Below are positions 15,597 to 22,826 of a stretch of DNA of 64,000 bases, piece after piece. The stretch's first letter is position 1, and each line of letters opens with the position of its first letter. The notes below the pieces were generated by a model that was not told the DNA's origin, searched no databases, and was given only the letters and a program-made list of their open reading frames with translations. Source of the DNA: Bacilli bacterium. Its GTDB lineage: Bacteria; Bacillota_I; Bacilli_A; RF39; UBA660. The DNA lies in the NCBI GenBank assembly GCA_900752905.1, contig CAADWX010000014.1:25853-89852 (forward strand), read 5' to 3'. A program made the position numbers and the translations under genes.

Positions 15597-16049
15597 ATGA
15601 AAAAGATAAATGTATTAGATTTATTATGTGATGACTTAATAGAACAAGATAAAATAGAAAAAGAAAACTTATATTCTTGTGTTGATAAAACTTTATTAGA
15701 TAGCAATATAAAAAAGTATATTATACCTTATATTCAAAGAACATATAAAGTATATGATTTAGACTTTGATTTTGATATAAACTCTACTGATGAAATTACA
15801 AAATACAAAAGTTTAAGATTGTTAAGGTCAATTATAAAAGGAGCATACGATTTAATTGGTGTTTTACCTGATTATTTTAAAGCATACGAGAAAGAATATG
15901 ATACACAAAAGGCTTATGAAGAAATATGTTCAAGAGTTTTTATAGGAAATATACTTGATATAAAAAAAGGTTTAAAACACTTTGAATTAGATGAAAACTG
16001 GAAAACAGTTTTAGATGAGTTAAAAGAAAGAATAGATGGTAATAAATAA
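15597..16049 (+). CDS. Hypothetical protein, partner of the preceding gene (element 1)
   Basis: A 150-residue acidic protein starting one base after the upstream stop, with GAAAGGA in the end of the upstream gene as ribosome site. It is rich in Asp, Lys and Tyr with no recognisable domain. Tight spacing to the 301-residue gene suggests a two-protein module. A hairpin with AAGGCTT/AAGCCTT arms follows at about 16060-16095 as terminator. Confidence 0.55.
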   Translation: MKKINVLDLLCDDLIEQDKIEKENLYSCVDKTLLDSNIKKYIIPYIQRTYKVYDLDFDFDINSTDEITKYKSLRLLRSIIKGAYDLIGVLPDYFKAYEKEYDTQKAYEEICSRVFIGNILDIKKGLKHFELDENWKTVLDELKERIDGNK

Positions 16050-16059
16050 CCAACCTTTT

Positions 16060-16095
16060 AAGGCTTGTTTTAACGGCAAAAAGCCTTTTCATATA
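16060..16095 (+). terminator. Terminator of the two-gene unknown module
   Basis: AAGGCTTG...CAAAAAGCCTTTT arms pair on the plus strand after the stop at 16049 and end in a T-rich stretch. Confidence 0.5.
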
Positions 16096-16168
16096 TAAAT
16101 AATAGATTTAATTGTTTTTACCTTAATACACCACCTAAAAAGGCTTAAAATAAGATTCTATCATAATA

Positions 16169-16203
16169 AAAGAGTGATAAAAGATTTTATTCTTCATCAC
16201 TCT
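16169..16203 (-). terminator. Terminator of the XRE repressor gene
   Basis: AAGAGTGAT and ATCACTCTT form a 9-bp stem around an AT-rich loop, overlapping the repressor's stop codon. Confidence 0.55.
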
Positions 16204-16465
16204 TATTTTTTGTATCCTCTTCTATTGGTTCAAATAATTCTCTAATATCTATATCAAGAGCATTTGCGATTCTACCTAATGTATCAAGTCTTGGTCGCCT
16301 TGTTAGTTTAATACACTCTAAATCTCTAATAAATTGATGTGTTAAGTCGCATTTGTCGGCTAATTCTTGTGTAGTATAGTTCTTTATGTTTCTATACTTT
16401 TTAATATTTAGTCTTGCTAACTTATAATAATAATCATCATTATATTTACTACTTTCTTTTGCCAT
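16187..16465 (-). CDS. XRE-family repressor (element 1)
   Basis: The ATG at 16465 follows AGGTGG by 5 bases; a GTG at 16474 lies inside that site and is rejected. The 92-residue product has a Cro/C1-type helix-turn-helix (TTQELADKCDLTHQFIRDLE, about residues 28-47) and the following RLDTLGRIANALDIDIRELF helix, then an acidic tail. It is transcribed away from the lipoprotein gene, whose promoter lies in the 111-base gap, so it is placed to control the element's rightward genes and itself. It is probably the element's master repressor. Confidence 0.8.
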   Translation of the reverse strand: MAKESSKYNDDYYYKLARLNIKKYRNIKNYTTQELADKCDLTHQFIRDLECIKLTRRPRLDTLGRIANALDIDIRELFEPIEEDTKNKSDEE

Positions 16466-16522
16466 AAATACCACCTAATAATATTTTCCCAAAAAATAAG
16501 CAAAAAATATGTCTTACAGCTA

Positions 16523-16551
16523 ACGACAAAAAGAAAAATATATGGTATAAT
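16523..16551 (+). promoter_or_regulatory. Promoter of the lipoprotein gene
   Basis: TATAAT at 16546-16551 has an upstream TG (extended -10) and a weak -35 ACGACA at 16523-16528, 17 bases away. A ribosome site GAAAGGAG follows before the ATG at 16577. The gap also serves the divergent repressor. Confidence 0.55.
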
Positions 16552-16576
16552 AGATTATAGGAAAGGAGTATGTTTT

Positions 16577-16978
16577 ATGAAAAAGAAAATAAGTTTATTT
16601 ATGCTATGTGGAATAATACTATTAGGAGTTTGTGGTTGTGGAAAAAATTATGATAAGTTTTATGGGTCTTGGGAAATTACTAATTATGTAGGTGAAGATG
16701 AAAGCAGTTTCAATAGTAATATTGTTATTAACAAAGATTATATCAATTTAGATTTCGTTCTTGGCGATAATAGTATTTTCATTAAAAACGATGAAATATT
16801 AAGAGTGATACCGGGTAGTTCTTACCCTATTATGTGTTTAAAACTTAAAGATGAGAATACTTTAAAACAAGTAAAATGTTCTAATGATATTTTAGATTAT
16901 GTTGAAAAATTACATAATACTGATTTATCAGATAACGAAATTGAAAACAAAGATTATATTTTTACAAAAGTTAAATAG
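16577..16978 (+). CDS. Putative lipoprotein (element 1 cargo)
   Basis: A 133-residue protein with a basic start (MKKK), a hydrophobic stretch and a lipobox-type LLGVCGCGKN sequence, so it is probably lipid-modified on a cysteine near residue 18-20 and held on the outer face of the membrane. The mature part begins YDKFYGSWEITNYVGED, a pattern seen in small lipocalin-like lipoproteins, and contains two further cysteines. Function unknown; it may alter the surface of the host cell. It ends before a hairpin that resembles the one after the next gene. Confidence 0.65.
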   Translation: MKKKISLFMLCGIILLGVCGCGKNYDKFYGSWEITNYVGEDESSFNSNIVINKDYINLDFVLGDNSIFIKNDEILRVIPGSSYPIMCLKLKDENTLKQVKCSNDILDYVEKLHNTDLSDNEIENKDYIFTKVK

Positions 16979-17027
16979 TATATAGGCAACTTGCTTATAT
17001 ATTTTACGAAAGGAGTATGTGGTTTAT

Positions 17028-17624
17028 ATGGCTTTAATTAAATGTAATGAGTGTGGAAAAGAAATAAGTGATAAGGCAACGAAATGTATTCATTGTGGTT
17101 GCCCTATTGAAGAGGAAAAGGGAAAGAAAAATGATACTAAAAAAGATGGGGAAAATATAAAAGCAATATTTGATAAAAATCTTATTAAAAAAAATAGCAC
17201 TATAAAAATTATATTGATAATAGTTATATTCTTTGTTAGTGGTATTATTTTAGGAAATATTTTTTCTTCTTATTCAACATATTATAACTCTAATACAGGA
17301 AGAATGACGGGAATGGAATCTTTTGGTGCTATTGGTTTTATAACTTGGGCTATTGGAATTATTTGGGCTATTCTTGTATATATAGCAATGAAAAACTATC
17401 TAAAACAAGAACTTGTTGTTGATAATGAAAAAATATATGGGAAAGTAAAAGTATTATTTCATATAGCAGAGGTTAATATACCATTAAATCAAGTTAGTTC
17501 AGTTTCTATGGTTTATTCTTCTATACCTTTTGAACCTACAAAATTATGTATTGCCTCATCAAGTGAAAAATATTTAGTTGGCTATATATTAAATAGTGAA
17601 GAAATAAAAAATAATGTTTTATAA
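17028..17624 (+). CDS. Zinc-ribbon membrane protein with PH-like C-terminal domain (element 1 cargo)
   Basis: The ATG at 17028 is chosen because related proteins start MALIKCNECGKEISDKA; a GTG at 17019 lies only three bases from AAAGGAG. The product (198 residues) has an N-terminal zinc ribbon (CNECGK ... CIHCGCP), two hydrophobic segments (about 57-78 and 102-123) and a C-terminal bacterial PH-like domain (YLKQELVVDNEKIYGKVKVL and following). This layout is common in Bacillota proteins of unknown function. It follows the lipoprotein gene after 49 bases. Confidence 0.65.
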   Translation: MALIKCNECGKEISDKATKCIHCGCPIEEEKGKKNDTKKDGENIKAIFDKNLIKKNSTIKIILIIVIFFVSGIILGNIFSSYSTYYNSNTGRMTGMESFGAIGFITWAIGIIWAILVYIAMKNYLKQELVVDNEKIYGKVKVLFHIAEVNIPLNQVSSVSMVYSSIPFEPTKLCIASSSEKYLVGYILNSEEIKNNVL

Positions 17625-17732
17625 AAAATAAAGTATATAGGTAAAGTGCTTATATGCTTTTTCTTTAACAAAAATATACAAAATTAGAGAAAAGTCTTTT
17701 ATTTACCACTATATATATGAGGAGGTGGTAAT

Positions 17733-17903
17733 ATCAAAGACTTAATACCATTGAAAAAGGCTTGTAAGATAGTTGGTGTATCATATAAAACATTATATAG
17801 TTGGGTCAGTAATAATGAGGTATCTTATACTAAAATTGGGAATAGATATTACTTTTCACAAGATCAATTAGATTCCATTGTTTTTATTTTTAACAAAAAT
17901 TAG
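17733..17903 (+). CDS. Excisionase-like helix-turn-helix protein with a non-AUG start
   Basis: A MerR/excisionase-type helix-turn-helix: PLKKACKIVGVSYKTLYSWV then SNNEVSYTKIGNRYYFSQDQ. No ATG or GTG is in frame. A strong GGAGGTGG site (17721-17728) points to ATC at 17733 as start; TTG at 17751 is the alternative but lies more than 20 bases from that site. Length is about 50-56 residues. Such proteins act as recombination directionality factors or small DNA-binding regulators. It is a candidate for directing excision of the element, since large serine integrases need such a partner, though their known factors are diverse. The unusual start would keep its level low. Confidence 0.55.
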   Translation: MKDLIPLKKACKIVGVSYKTLYSWVSNNEVSYTKIGNRYYFSQDQLDSIVFIFNKN

Positions 17904-17986
17904 GCACCTTTGTAAAACTCAAATACTTTTCACACTCTACCAAAGAATATTAAAATTAAATTGTAAAAATTAAAAGGAGGAAAAAT

Positions 17987-18784
17987 ATGTATAGCATTTA
18001 TCAAAATAGATATGCTAATAAATTACACTTAAATATTATTAGGGTAAAATATTCAAAGGAACATACTATATTTGAAAGAGATTTTGCTATTAAATTGAGT
18101 GATGATTACATAGGAACAACTAACGACTTAATAACATATAAACTATACCTTTATTTAGGTAGTTTATTAAGTCAAAATGCTTTAAGAGATAATGTAATAA
18201 CACTTGATACAAAAGTCTTTCTAAATGCCTTAAAAACGACTAAAAAGGCTTATATAATATCATCACTTGAATATTTAAAAGCGATAAGATTTAATTATTA
18301 TTATTTTAAAGGTAAGAAGAACAATAAAGGATATACTACTGATACACGAAGTTGTTGTATTATAGATGATTACTCCACTACAAAAGGTAGTATAACAATT
18401 AGTTTTAATAAAGATTATTTAACTTTACTTGGTTATAATAGATTAACCTTACAACTACCTAATGAGTTATTTAATATGAATATAACAAAATATCATCATA
18501 GTTTATTTATGGCAACCCGTGTTATATTTCATAGACAAGTGAATTATAACAAGAAATATAAAAACATAATTTCAATAAAAGAAATAACAAAATATTGTCC
18601 TATTCTACCTTGTTATGATGATTTAGATAAGAGTAAGCAAGTATCAAGAAATATATTAGAACCATTTAGAAAAAATATGGACTATTGGTGCGAATTACTT
18701 AATTACACTTGGAAATATGACAATGAGCCAACTACTTACAACTCTTTTATAAATAGTAAAATAATTTTAGAGTGTAGAAATTAA
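17987..18784 (+). CDS. Hypothetical protein, possible replication initiator (element 1)
   Basis: A 265-residue protein after an AAAAGGAGG ribosome site. It contains no motif I can name with certainty. The pattern of a winged-helix-like N-terminal part (DLITYKLYLYLGSLLSQNAL), basic middle and mixed C-terminus, and its position directly upstream of a DnaB-like helicase gene, suggest an initiator that loads the helicase. That is inference from context. It is followed by a 241-base region with a strong hairpin. Confidence 0.45.
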   Translation: MYSIYQNRYANKLHLNIIRVKYSKEHTIFERDFAIKLSDDYIGTTNDLITYKLYLYLGSLLSQNALRDNVITLDTKVFLNALKTTKKAYIISSLEYLKAIRFNYYYFKGKKNNKGYTTDTRSCCIIDDYSTTKGSITISFNKDYLTLLGYNRLTLQLPNELFNMNITKYHHSLFMATRVIFHRQVNYNKKYKNIISIKEITKYCPILPCYDDLDKSKQVSRNILEPFRKNMDYWCELLNYTWKYDNEPTTYNSFINSKIILECRN

Positions 18785-19025
18785 AGCAAGTTTTAGTAGA
18801 TATTTTGGTTTGATATGTAGATACAATTTAAGATAAAGTCTTATAAATAAAGGAATTATAAGAGGCTAAAAACTCTTAAATATAATAAGTATATTATATA
18901 TAGCACTCACTCTTTACAGAGTGGTGCTTGTATATCTCTAATCTAATTTTTACAAATAATAAAATAAAAACATACACTTATATAATACTTACTTATTTTA
19001 TAAGACATAAAAGGAGGAAACCAAA
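18785..19025. other. Intergenic region with a hairpin, candidate origin or attenuator
   Basis: No gene is seen. AGCAC-T-CACTCT (18902-18913) pairs with AGAGTG-GTGCT (18918-18928) around a four-base loop with one bulge. It is not followed by a clear T run on the plus strand. Lying between a possible initiator and a helicase gene, it could be a double-strand origin element or control helicase expression. Confidence 0.4.
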
Positions 19026-19859
19026 ATGGAAACATTGACAAAAGAAAATTATAAGAATTATATTTCTAATGAAAGTAATATAAGAAAGATACCAACAGGT
19101 ATAACGAAATTAAATGATATTTATGGTGGTGGTTTACCAAAAGGCTTAACTATCATAGGAGCAAATACTGGGTTAGGAAAAACAACTCTTGCTCTACAAT
19201 TAGCCGACAATATGGCAAAAGAAGAAAATACAAAGATATTATTTATCTCTTTGGAACTAACTAAATATGAATTAGTATCAAAGTCATTAAGTAGAATATC
19301 TTATTTAGATAACGACTTAACAAGTCATACACCAAATGACTTTATGTCAAATGAGGTTGAAAATATTGACCCGTATTTTGACTTATATGAGCCAATAGGA
19401 AACAATATTTATATAGTTGATAATATGCCTCATATAAAAGACATTTCTAAAACTATAAACGATTTTAGCCGTATGTTTAAGAATAGTAATGTTATTGTTA
19501 TCATTGATTACTTACAATTTATATGTTGTGATAGTAGCAACGACAAACAAAATATAGATATGATTACAAGAGAATTAAAAGCACTTGCTAATAAATACAA
19601 CATATCTATTATGGCGATTAGTAGTTTAAGCCGTGAGGGAGCAAAAAGAAATGATATATCATCATTTAAAGAAAGTGGTAGTATAGAATATACAGCAGAC
19701 TATCTTATAATTATGTATCAAAAGGAAAATACAAATAGATTGGCTTTCACTGACAATACGGACACCATAACAATAGAGTTTTTAAAAAATAGGTTTGGTG
19801 TCAAAGGACAATTTGATTTAAAATATTTAGGCAATTATGCCACATTTAAGGAACTTTAA
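19026..19859 (+). CDS. DnaB-like RecA-fold ATPase (element-encoded helicase)
   Basis: A 277-residue protein equivalent to the C-terminal domain of DnaB replicative helicase. It has IPTGITKLNDIYGGGLPKGL, Walker A GANTGLGKTT (about residue 46), an LFISLEL strand, Walker B VIVIIDYLQF, a NISIMAISSLSREG motif typical of DnaB loop regions, and a terminal LKNRFGVKGQFDL. The N-terminal primase-interaction domain of DnaB is missing. It probably unwinds DNA for replication of the excised circle or helps initiation with the upstream protein. AAAAGGAGG precedes the ATG. A RadA-like role is an alternative. Confidence 0.85.
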   Translation: METLTKENYKNYISNESNIRKIPTGITKLNDIYGGGLPKGLTIIGANTGLGKTTLALQLADNMAKEENTKILFISLELTKYELVSKSLSRISYLDNDLTSHTPNDFMSNEVENIDPYFDLYEPIGNNIYIVDNMPHIKDISKTINDFSRMFKNSNVIVIIDYLQFICCDSSNDKQNIDMITRELKALANKYNISIMAISSLSREGAKRNDISSFKESGSIEYTADYLIIMYQKENTNRLAFTDNTDTITIEFLKNRFGVKGQFDLKYLGNYATFKEL

Positions 19860-19984
19860 CGAGTTCCTTTTTTTATTTTGAAAAATTGTATGGTCGTTTG
19901 ATTTTAGGGCAACCTGTTGCTATAAGAAAGTGATTAGGAATTACTACAAAAGCCACCCCGACCTATAATCACAAGGAGGAAATA

Positions 19985-20170
19985 TTGAAACAAAGATTTT
20001 TAACCCTTGCCGAGGTATGTGATAGCCTACATATCTCTATTGGCTATTTAAAAGGGCTTATTGATAAAGGAAAGGTTAAGGCTATTAAATCATCAAAAAA
20101 TTATTTAATAAGTGAATTTGAATACTTAAAACTTATTGAAAATATGGAGGTAAAACAAAATGACAAATAA
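19985..20170 (+). CDS. Excisionase-family DNA-binding protein with TTG start (element 1)
   Basis: A 61-residue helix-turn-helix protein (LTLAEVCDSLHISIGYLKGL then IDKGKVKAIKSSKNYLISEF) of the excisionase/HTH_17 type. AAGGAGG lies just before a TTG start. It overlaps the next gene by 11 bases, so their translation is coupled. It is the second excisionase-like protein in the element with a non-AUG start; either could be the directionality factor for the serine integrase. Confidence 0.75.
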   Translation: MKQRFLTLAEVCDSLHISIGYLKGLIDKGKVKAIKSSKNYLISEFEYLKLIENMEVKQNDK

Positions 20171-20468
20171 TAAAGTAAGTATTGATTTAGATATTGAGGA
20201 CTTATTAGGACTTAAAGAACCACAAAAAGGCACTCTTGAATATGACCTAAACTTTATAATAAATAATGGTATGGAAGAATATCTAAAACAACAAGAGGAA
20301 GAAAAACAAAAAGATAGAGAATTTATTGAAATGTTTAAAAGAAATTATGATGAGATAGTTAAGTTTATATCTCTTGACCACCAAAAAAGAATAGCAGTTG
20401 ATTGTTTTACTTGTCTTAAAGGTATGGACTTGTCTAAACAATATGGTAAACCAAAACAAAAGAGATAA
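20160..20468 (+). CDS. Hypothetical acidic protein (element 1)
   Basis: A 102-residue, highly charged protein (many Glu, Lys and Gln) starting within the end of the excisionase-like gene, with GGAGG upstream. The middle (EYLKQQEEEKQKDREFIEMF) is probably a coiled coil. No domain recognised. It is the last rightward gene and ends at a terminator shared with the convergent gene at 20505. Confidence 0.55.
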   Translation: MTNNKVSIDLDIEDLLGLKEPQKGTLEYDLNFIINNGMEEYLKQQEEEKQKDREFIEMFKRNYDEIVKFISLDHQKRIAVDCFTCLKGMDLSKQYGKPKQKR

Positions 20469-20500
20469 GTTAAGTATGTAGATACTTGCTTATCTCTTAT
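20461..20500. terminator. Bidirectional terminator between convergent element genes
   Basis: Nested arms AGATAA/TTATCT and AAGTAT/ATACTT form a long hairpin around GTAG, with T-rich sequence on the plus side and A-rich sequence before it. Confidence 0.7.
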
Positions 20501-20504
20501 TTTC

Positions 20505-20729
20505 TTACTTATTCATCAGTTCGTTGTATTGCTTAATCTCCTTTGTGTTATTCTTTTTGAACTCTTGCGTAAACTCTTTCATTAACTCTTGTTTATGATT
20601 TTCTAATAAGATTTTATCTTCCTTATCAATTCTATCATCTTTTAACATTTGTTGAGTGATTAAAAGTTCTATCATCATATTATTCATATCTTCGGTTAGA
20701 TTAAATCGTAAATCCCAATTTTTTACCAT
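20505..20729 (-). CDS. Hypothetical small protein at the right end of element 1
   Basis: A 74-residue charged helical protein (MVKNWDLRFNLTEDMNNMMI at the start) preceded by AAAAGGAG. It is the only gene between the rightward module and attR, transcribed inward from the right end. Its upstream region contains the 17-bp sequence shared with the recombinase leader. No domain recognised. Confidence 0.55.
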   Translation of the reverse strand: MVKNWDLRFNLTEDMNNMMIELLITQQMLKDDRIDKEDKILLENHKQELMKEFTQEFKKNNTKEIKQYNELMNK

Positions 20730-20787
20730 ATAAAACTCCTTTTTGTTAAATTTTTGAAAAAATCTAATCTTGACTTTTCCCTTTATT

Positions 20788-20804
20788 TATCAATATGTGT
20801 TCTA
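20788..20804. repeat. 17-bp inverted repeat, copy near attR
   Basis: TATCAATATGTGTTCTA is the exact reverse complement of 13780-13796 in the recombinase leader. It ends two bases before the attP arm at 20807. Confidence 0.75.
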
Positions 20805-20806
20805 TA

Positions 20807-20842
20807 TGTTATCACTTTCTTAGCACTCATGTGGTATTTCAT
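20807..20842 (-). other. attR junction of element 1
   Basis: TGTTATCACTTT (20807-20818) is the mirror of the arm at attL. The CA core (minus strand, 20831-20830) separates element DNA from the 5' part of the coat gene. Element sequence adds only Glu, Cys and a stop codon to the interrupted frame. Confidence 0.85.
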
Positions 20843-20963
20843 GATAAAACTCTTTTTCTACACATTTTGTAATAGTAGGTTCTATTACTTGTTGTTCCAT
20901 ACAACAATTCCCTTGTGGCATCATTCCAATATTCATTTGTCTATTACAACAATTTCTAAACAT
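20820..20963 (-). pseudogene. CotD-like spore coat gene, 5' fragment (truncated by element 1)
   Basis: ATG at 20963 with a strong TAAGGGGGAA ribosome site. It encodes 47 residues starting MFRNCCNRQMNIGMMPQGNC and ending with KCVEKEFYHEIPHEC; the last two residues and the stop come from element DNA. CotD-like proteins share the VExxxTKCVExEFxHEIPHVCP pattern, so the expected next residues VCP are exactly those at the start of the 3' fragment at 12119. Upstream, CATATTATA (minus strand, 20996-20988) fits the -10 of mother-cell sigma factors (CATA-N3-TA), but the -35 is not convincing and a sigma-A reading is possible. Confidence 0.85.
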
Positions 20964-21037
20964 AATTATTTTCCCCCTTATCTAGTTTATAATATGAGCT
21001 TAAATACTTTATGAATATGTTAAATGTCTTAAAAGAT

Positions 21038-21062
21038 AAAAAAAAGTTCTTTTTTAGAACTT
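21038..21062 (-). terminator. Terminator of the metallopeptidase gene
   Basis: AAAGTTCT and AGAACTTT arms with a T run on the minus strand, overlapping the stop codon at 21054. Confidence 0.7.
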
Positions 21063-22196
21063 TCTTAATCTATCTATTTCTTTTTTTATTACTTTATTAA
21101 TTTCTTGTGGTTCTATATTTAGTTCCTCCATTGTTTTAATATTGAATCCATATGTCCTTATACCCATTATTTTATTATATATTTTTATTCCTTCATCATA
21201 GTTTTCTTTTATTTTAGCGTCACAATAAATAGCCAATATACCACCAATACTATATTTTAATGTTTCTGTAATATTTTCAAGATTATAAAAATGATTTTCA
21301 TCTGTAAAAAGTATATTAGAAAATTGTTCCATATTGCAATAATCATAATGTCTTTTTAATATATCTTTTTCTTCCAATGTAGTAAATAAAAGAGCTTCAT
21401 AGGTATTATTATATATTTCTGTATAAAATGCGATAAAATTGGCTAAATTACTATTTTTATCTATTCCTTTTTCTAAAAAATATTCATATGCTTGTTTTTC
21501 ATAAAACTGAGAATTAAATTCTGATAGTTTTGATGTAATTAAATATTTTTCTAATGTATTTGATGTGCTGCTTAAAGATAAATTTTTAAAATCTATTGCA
21601 TGACCTAATTCATGTATTATTGTTACTAATTCTTCTAATGTATATTTTTCATTACTCTGACAATATATAGTTATTATTGGATTATTTTTATAAATACAAT
21701 TACACATTCCTAAATAATCTCCATCATCTAACACTTTAATAATTCTTCCCTCTTTTATTATAGAATCAACAAATTCTATATCTTTTTGGTGGTTTTCATA
21801 AAAAAAATCATGTAACATTTCATATAATTCTTTTTCACTGAATCGTTCTTCTGCATATATAGGATATTCTAAATTCTTTAATTTTTTTGACAATGTTATA
21901 CATGCCTTATAGAATATATCATTATAATATTCTTTATTCTTAACAATATCTTTAAAAAGTGAATTTTCATATTTATTATACATTTCTGTTGATTTTATAA
22001 TAATATTTTTATTCTTTTTTTCAAAATTACGTAATAAAGGCATTTCATATTCCTCTATATTACATATATTCATTATTGAACATATGCTATCTAAAATAAT
22101 ATTTTTATCATTTTTTGTTGTTGATTTATTTAAATCTTCTCTTATACTTTTCATTTCATTAATGAGTATTTTTTTTGAATTACCAAAAATCTCCAT
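21054..22196 (-). CDS. Zinc metallopeptidase with HExxH motif (M3-like)
   Basis: The ATG at 22196 lies 7 bases after GGGGGA; an ATG 12 bases upstream overlaps that site. The 380-residue protein has TIIHELGHAIDFKNL near residue 190, the zinc site of M3-type oligopeptidases (HExxH with a more distal Glu). The rest is helical, as in that family, but it is shorter than the usual 550-600 residues and lacks a signal peptide, so it probably cleaves peptides in the cytoplasm. It is preceded after 16 bases by the CDP-alcohol phosphatidyltransferase gene on the same strand. Confidence 0.75.
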   Translation of the reverse strand: MEIFGNSKKILINEMKSIREDLNKSTTKNDKNIILDSICSIMNICNIEEYEMPLLRNFEKKNKNIIIKSTEMYNKYENSLFKDIVKNKEYYNDIFYKACITLSKKLKNLEYPIYAEERFSEKELYEMLHDFFYENHQKDIEFVDSIIKEGRIIKVLDDGDYLGMCNCIYKNNPIITIYCQSNEKYTLEELVTIIHELGHAIDFKNLSLSSTSNTLEKYLITSKLSEFNSQFYEKQAYEYFLEKGIDKNSNLANFIAFYTEIYNNTYEALLFTTLEEKDILKRHYDYCNMEQFSNILFTDENHFYNLENITETLKYSIGGILAIYCDAKIKENYDEGIKIYNKIMGIRTYGFNIKTMEELNIEPQEINKVIKKEIDRLRKF

Positions 22197-22212
22197 AAAA
22201 TCCCCCATTTTT

Positions 22213-22806
22213 TTATTTGTTTTGTTTTGTTAGCTTTATACTTCTTGTTAAATAATTAACTATTGTGGCAAGTTGTAATATTAAAGTTATTATTGCAATT
22301 ATTTTTATAAATATTAAATTTATATTAAAATAAATTGAACAAAAAATTAATACTAAATATATATACAAAAAAGTTGCTTTTACTTTTCCTATATAAGAAG
22401 AATATGGATTTTTATTTTTTAATTTGTCATTTATACCTATTACAGCTATAACTAGTTCTAAAAATAAAAATATTAATATATTTCTATTTACTATTGAAAG
22501 TGAAATTATTATTGTACCAGTAAATACTTTATCAGTTATTGCATCTAAATCTTTTCCAAATTCACTAACTAAATTATATTTTCTTGCTATATATCCATCA
22601 AATAAATCTGTTATTGAAAATAATGCAGTAAATATACCTGCAAGAGTAAATTGTTTAAATAATGATAAAGGTATTATTATAAAAGGAGAAAACAATCTCG
22701 AAAAGGTCAGTAAATTTGGTATTTGTTTTTTTCTTGTATTTTTTGATTTTAAATCATTTAAGAAGTTCATTAATTGAGTTTTATATTTATTTGCTATATC
22801 TTTCAT
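22213..22806 (-). CDS. CDP-alcohol phosphatidyltransferase (PgsA-like, second copy)
   Basis: A 197-residue membrane protein with the family signature DLFDGYIARKYNLVSEFGKD followed by LDAITD, that is D-x2-DG-x2-AR-x8-G-x3-D-x3-D, which binds the metal and CDP-lipid. About five hydrophobic segments follow a charged N-terminal extension of about 30 residues. It transfers a phosphatidyl group from a CDP-linked lipid to an alcohol such as glycerol-3-phosphate. Another family member at 49372 lies in the usual pgsA neighbourhood, so this copy may make a different lipid, for example cardiolipin or a glycolipid precursor. Confidence 0.85.
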   Translation of the reverse strand: MKDIANKYKTQLMNFLNDLKSKNTRKKQIPNLLTFSRLFSPFIIIPLSLFKQFTLAGIFTALFSITDLFDGYIARKYNLVSEFGKDLDAITDKVFTGTIIISLSIVNRNILIFLFLELVIAVIGINDKLKNKNPYSSYIGKVKATFLYIYLVLIFCSIYFNINLIFIKIIAIITLILQLATIVNYLTRSIKLTKQNK

Positions 22807-22826
22807 ATTTGTTCCTCCCTATTTAT

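Larger units (their letters stand above)
12118..20831. mobile_element. 8.7-kb large-serine-integrase element interrupting a CotD-like coat gene
   Basis: The boundaries rest on three facts: the two coat-gene halves at the ends fuse in frame, both junctions share a CA core, and the rejoined element ends give TGTTATCACTTT - 24-base spacer - AAAGTGATAACA with CA in the exact centre, as expected for a serine-integrase attP. Cargo: serine recombinase, small peptide, unknown proteins, an XRE repressor, a lipoprotein, a zinc-ribbon membrane protein, two excisionase-like HTH proteins, a possible initiator and a DnaB-like ATPase. I see no relaxase, type IV secretion or phage structural gene. It could be a satellite, a non-conjugative integrative element or a domesticated sporulation intervening element. 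Confidence 0.88.

Noticed and set aside
12131..20818. AAAGTGATAACA and its mirror at the ends as terminal inverted repeats of a DDE transposon
   Set aside because: The element encodes a serine recombinase, the host halves rejoin without a target duplication, and the arms lie 11 bases inside the core. They fit attP arms better.
20754..21014. 86-residue plus-strand frame right of element 1
   Set aside because: Antisense to the 5' fragment of the CotD-like gene, which has the ribosome site and family pattern.
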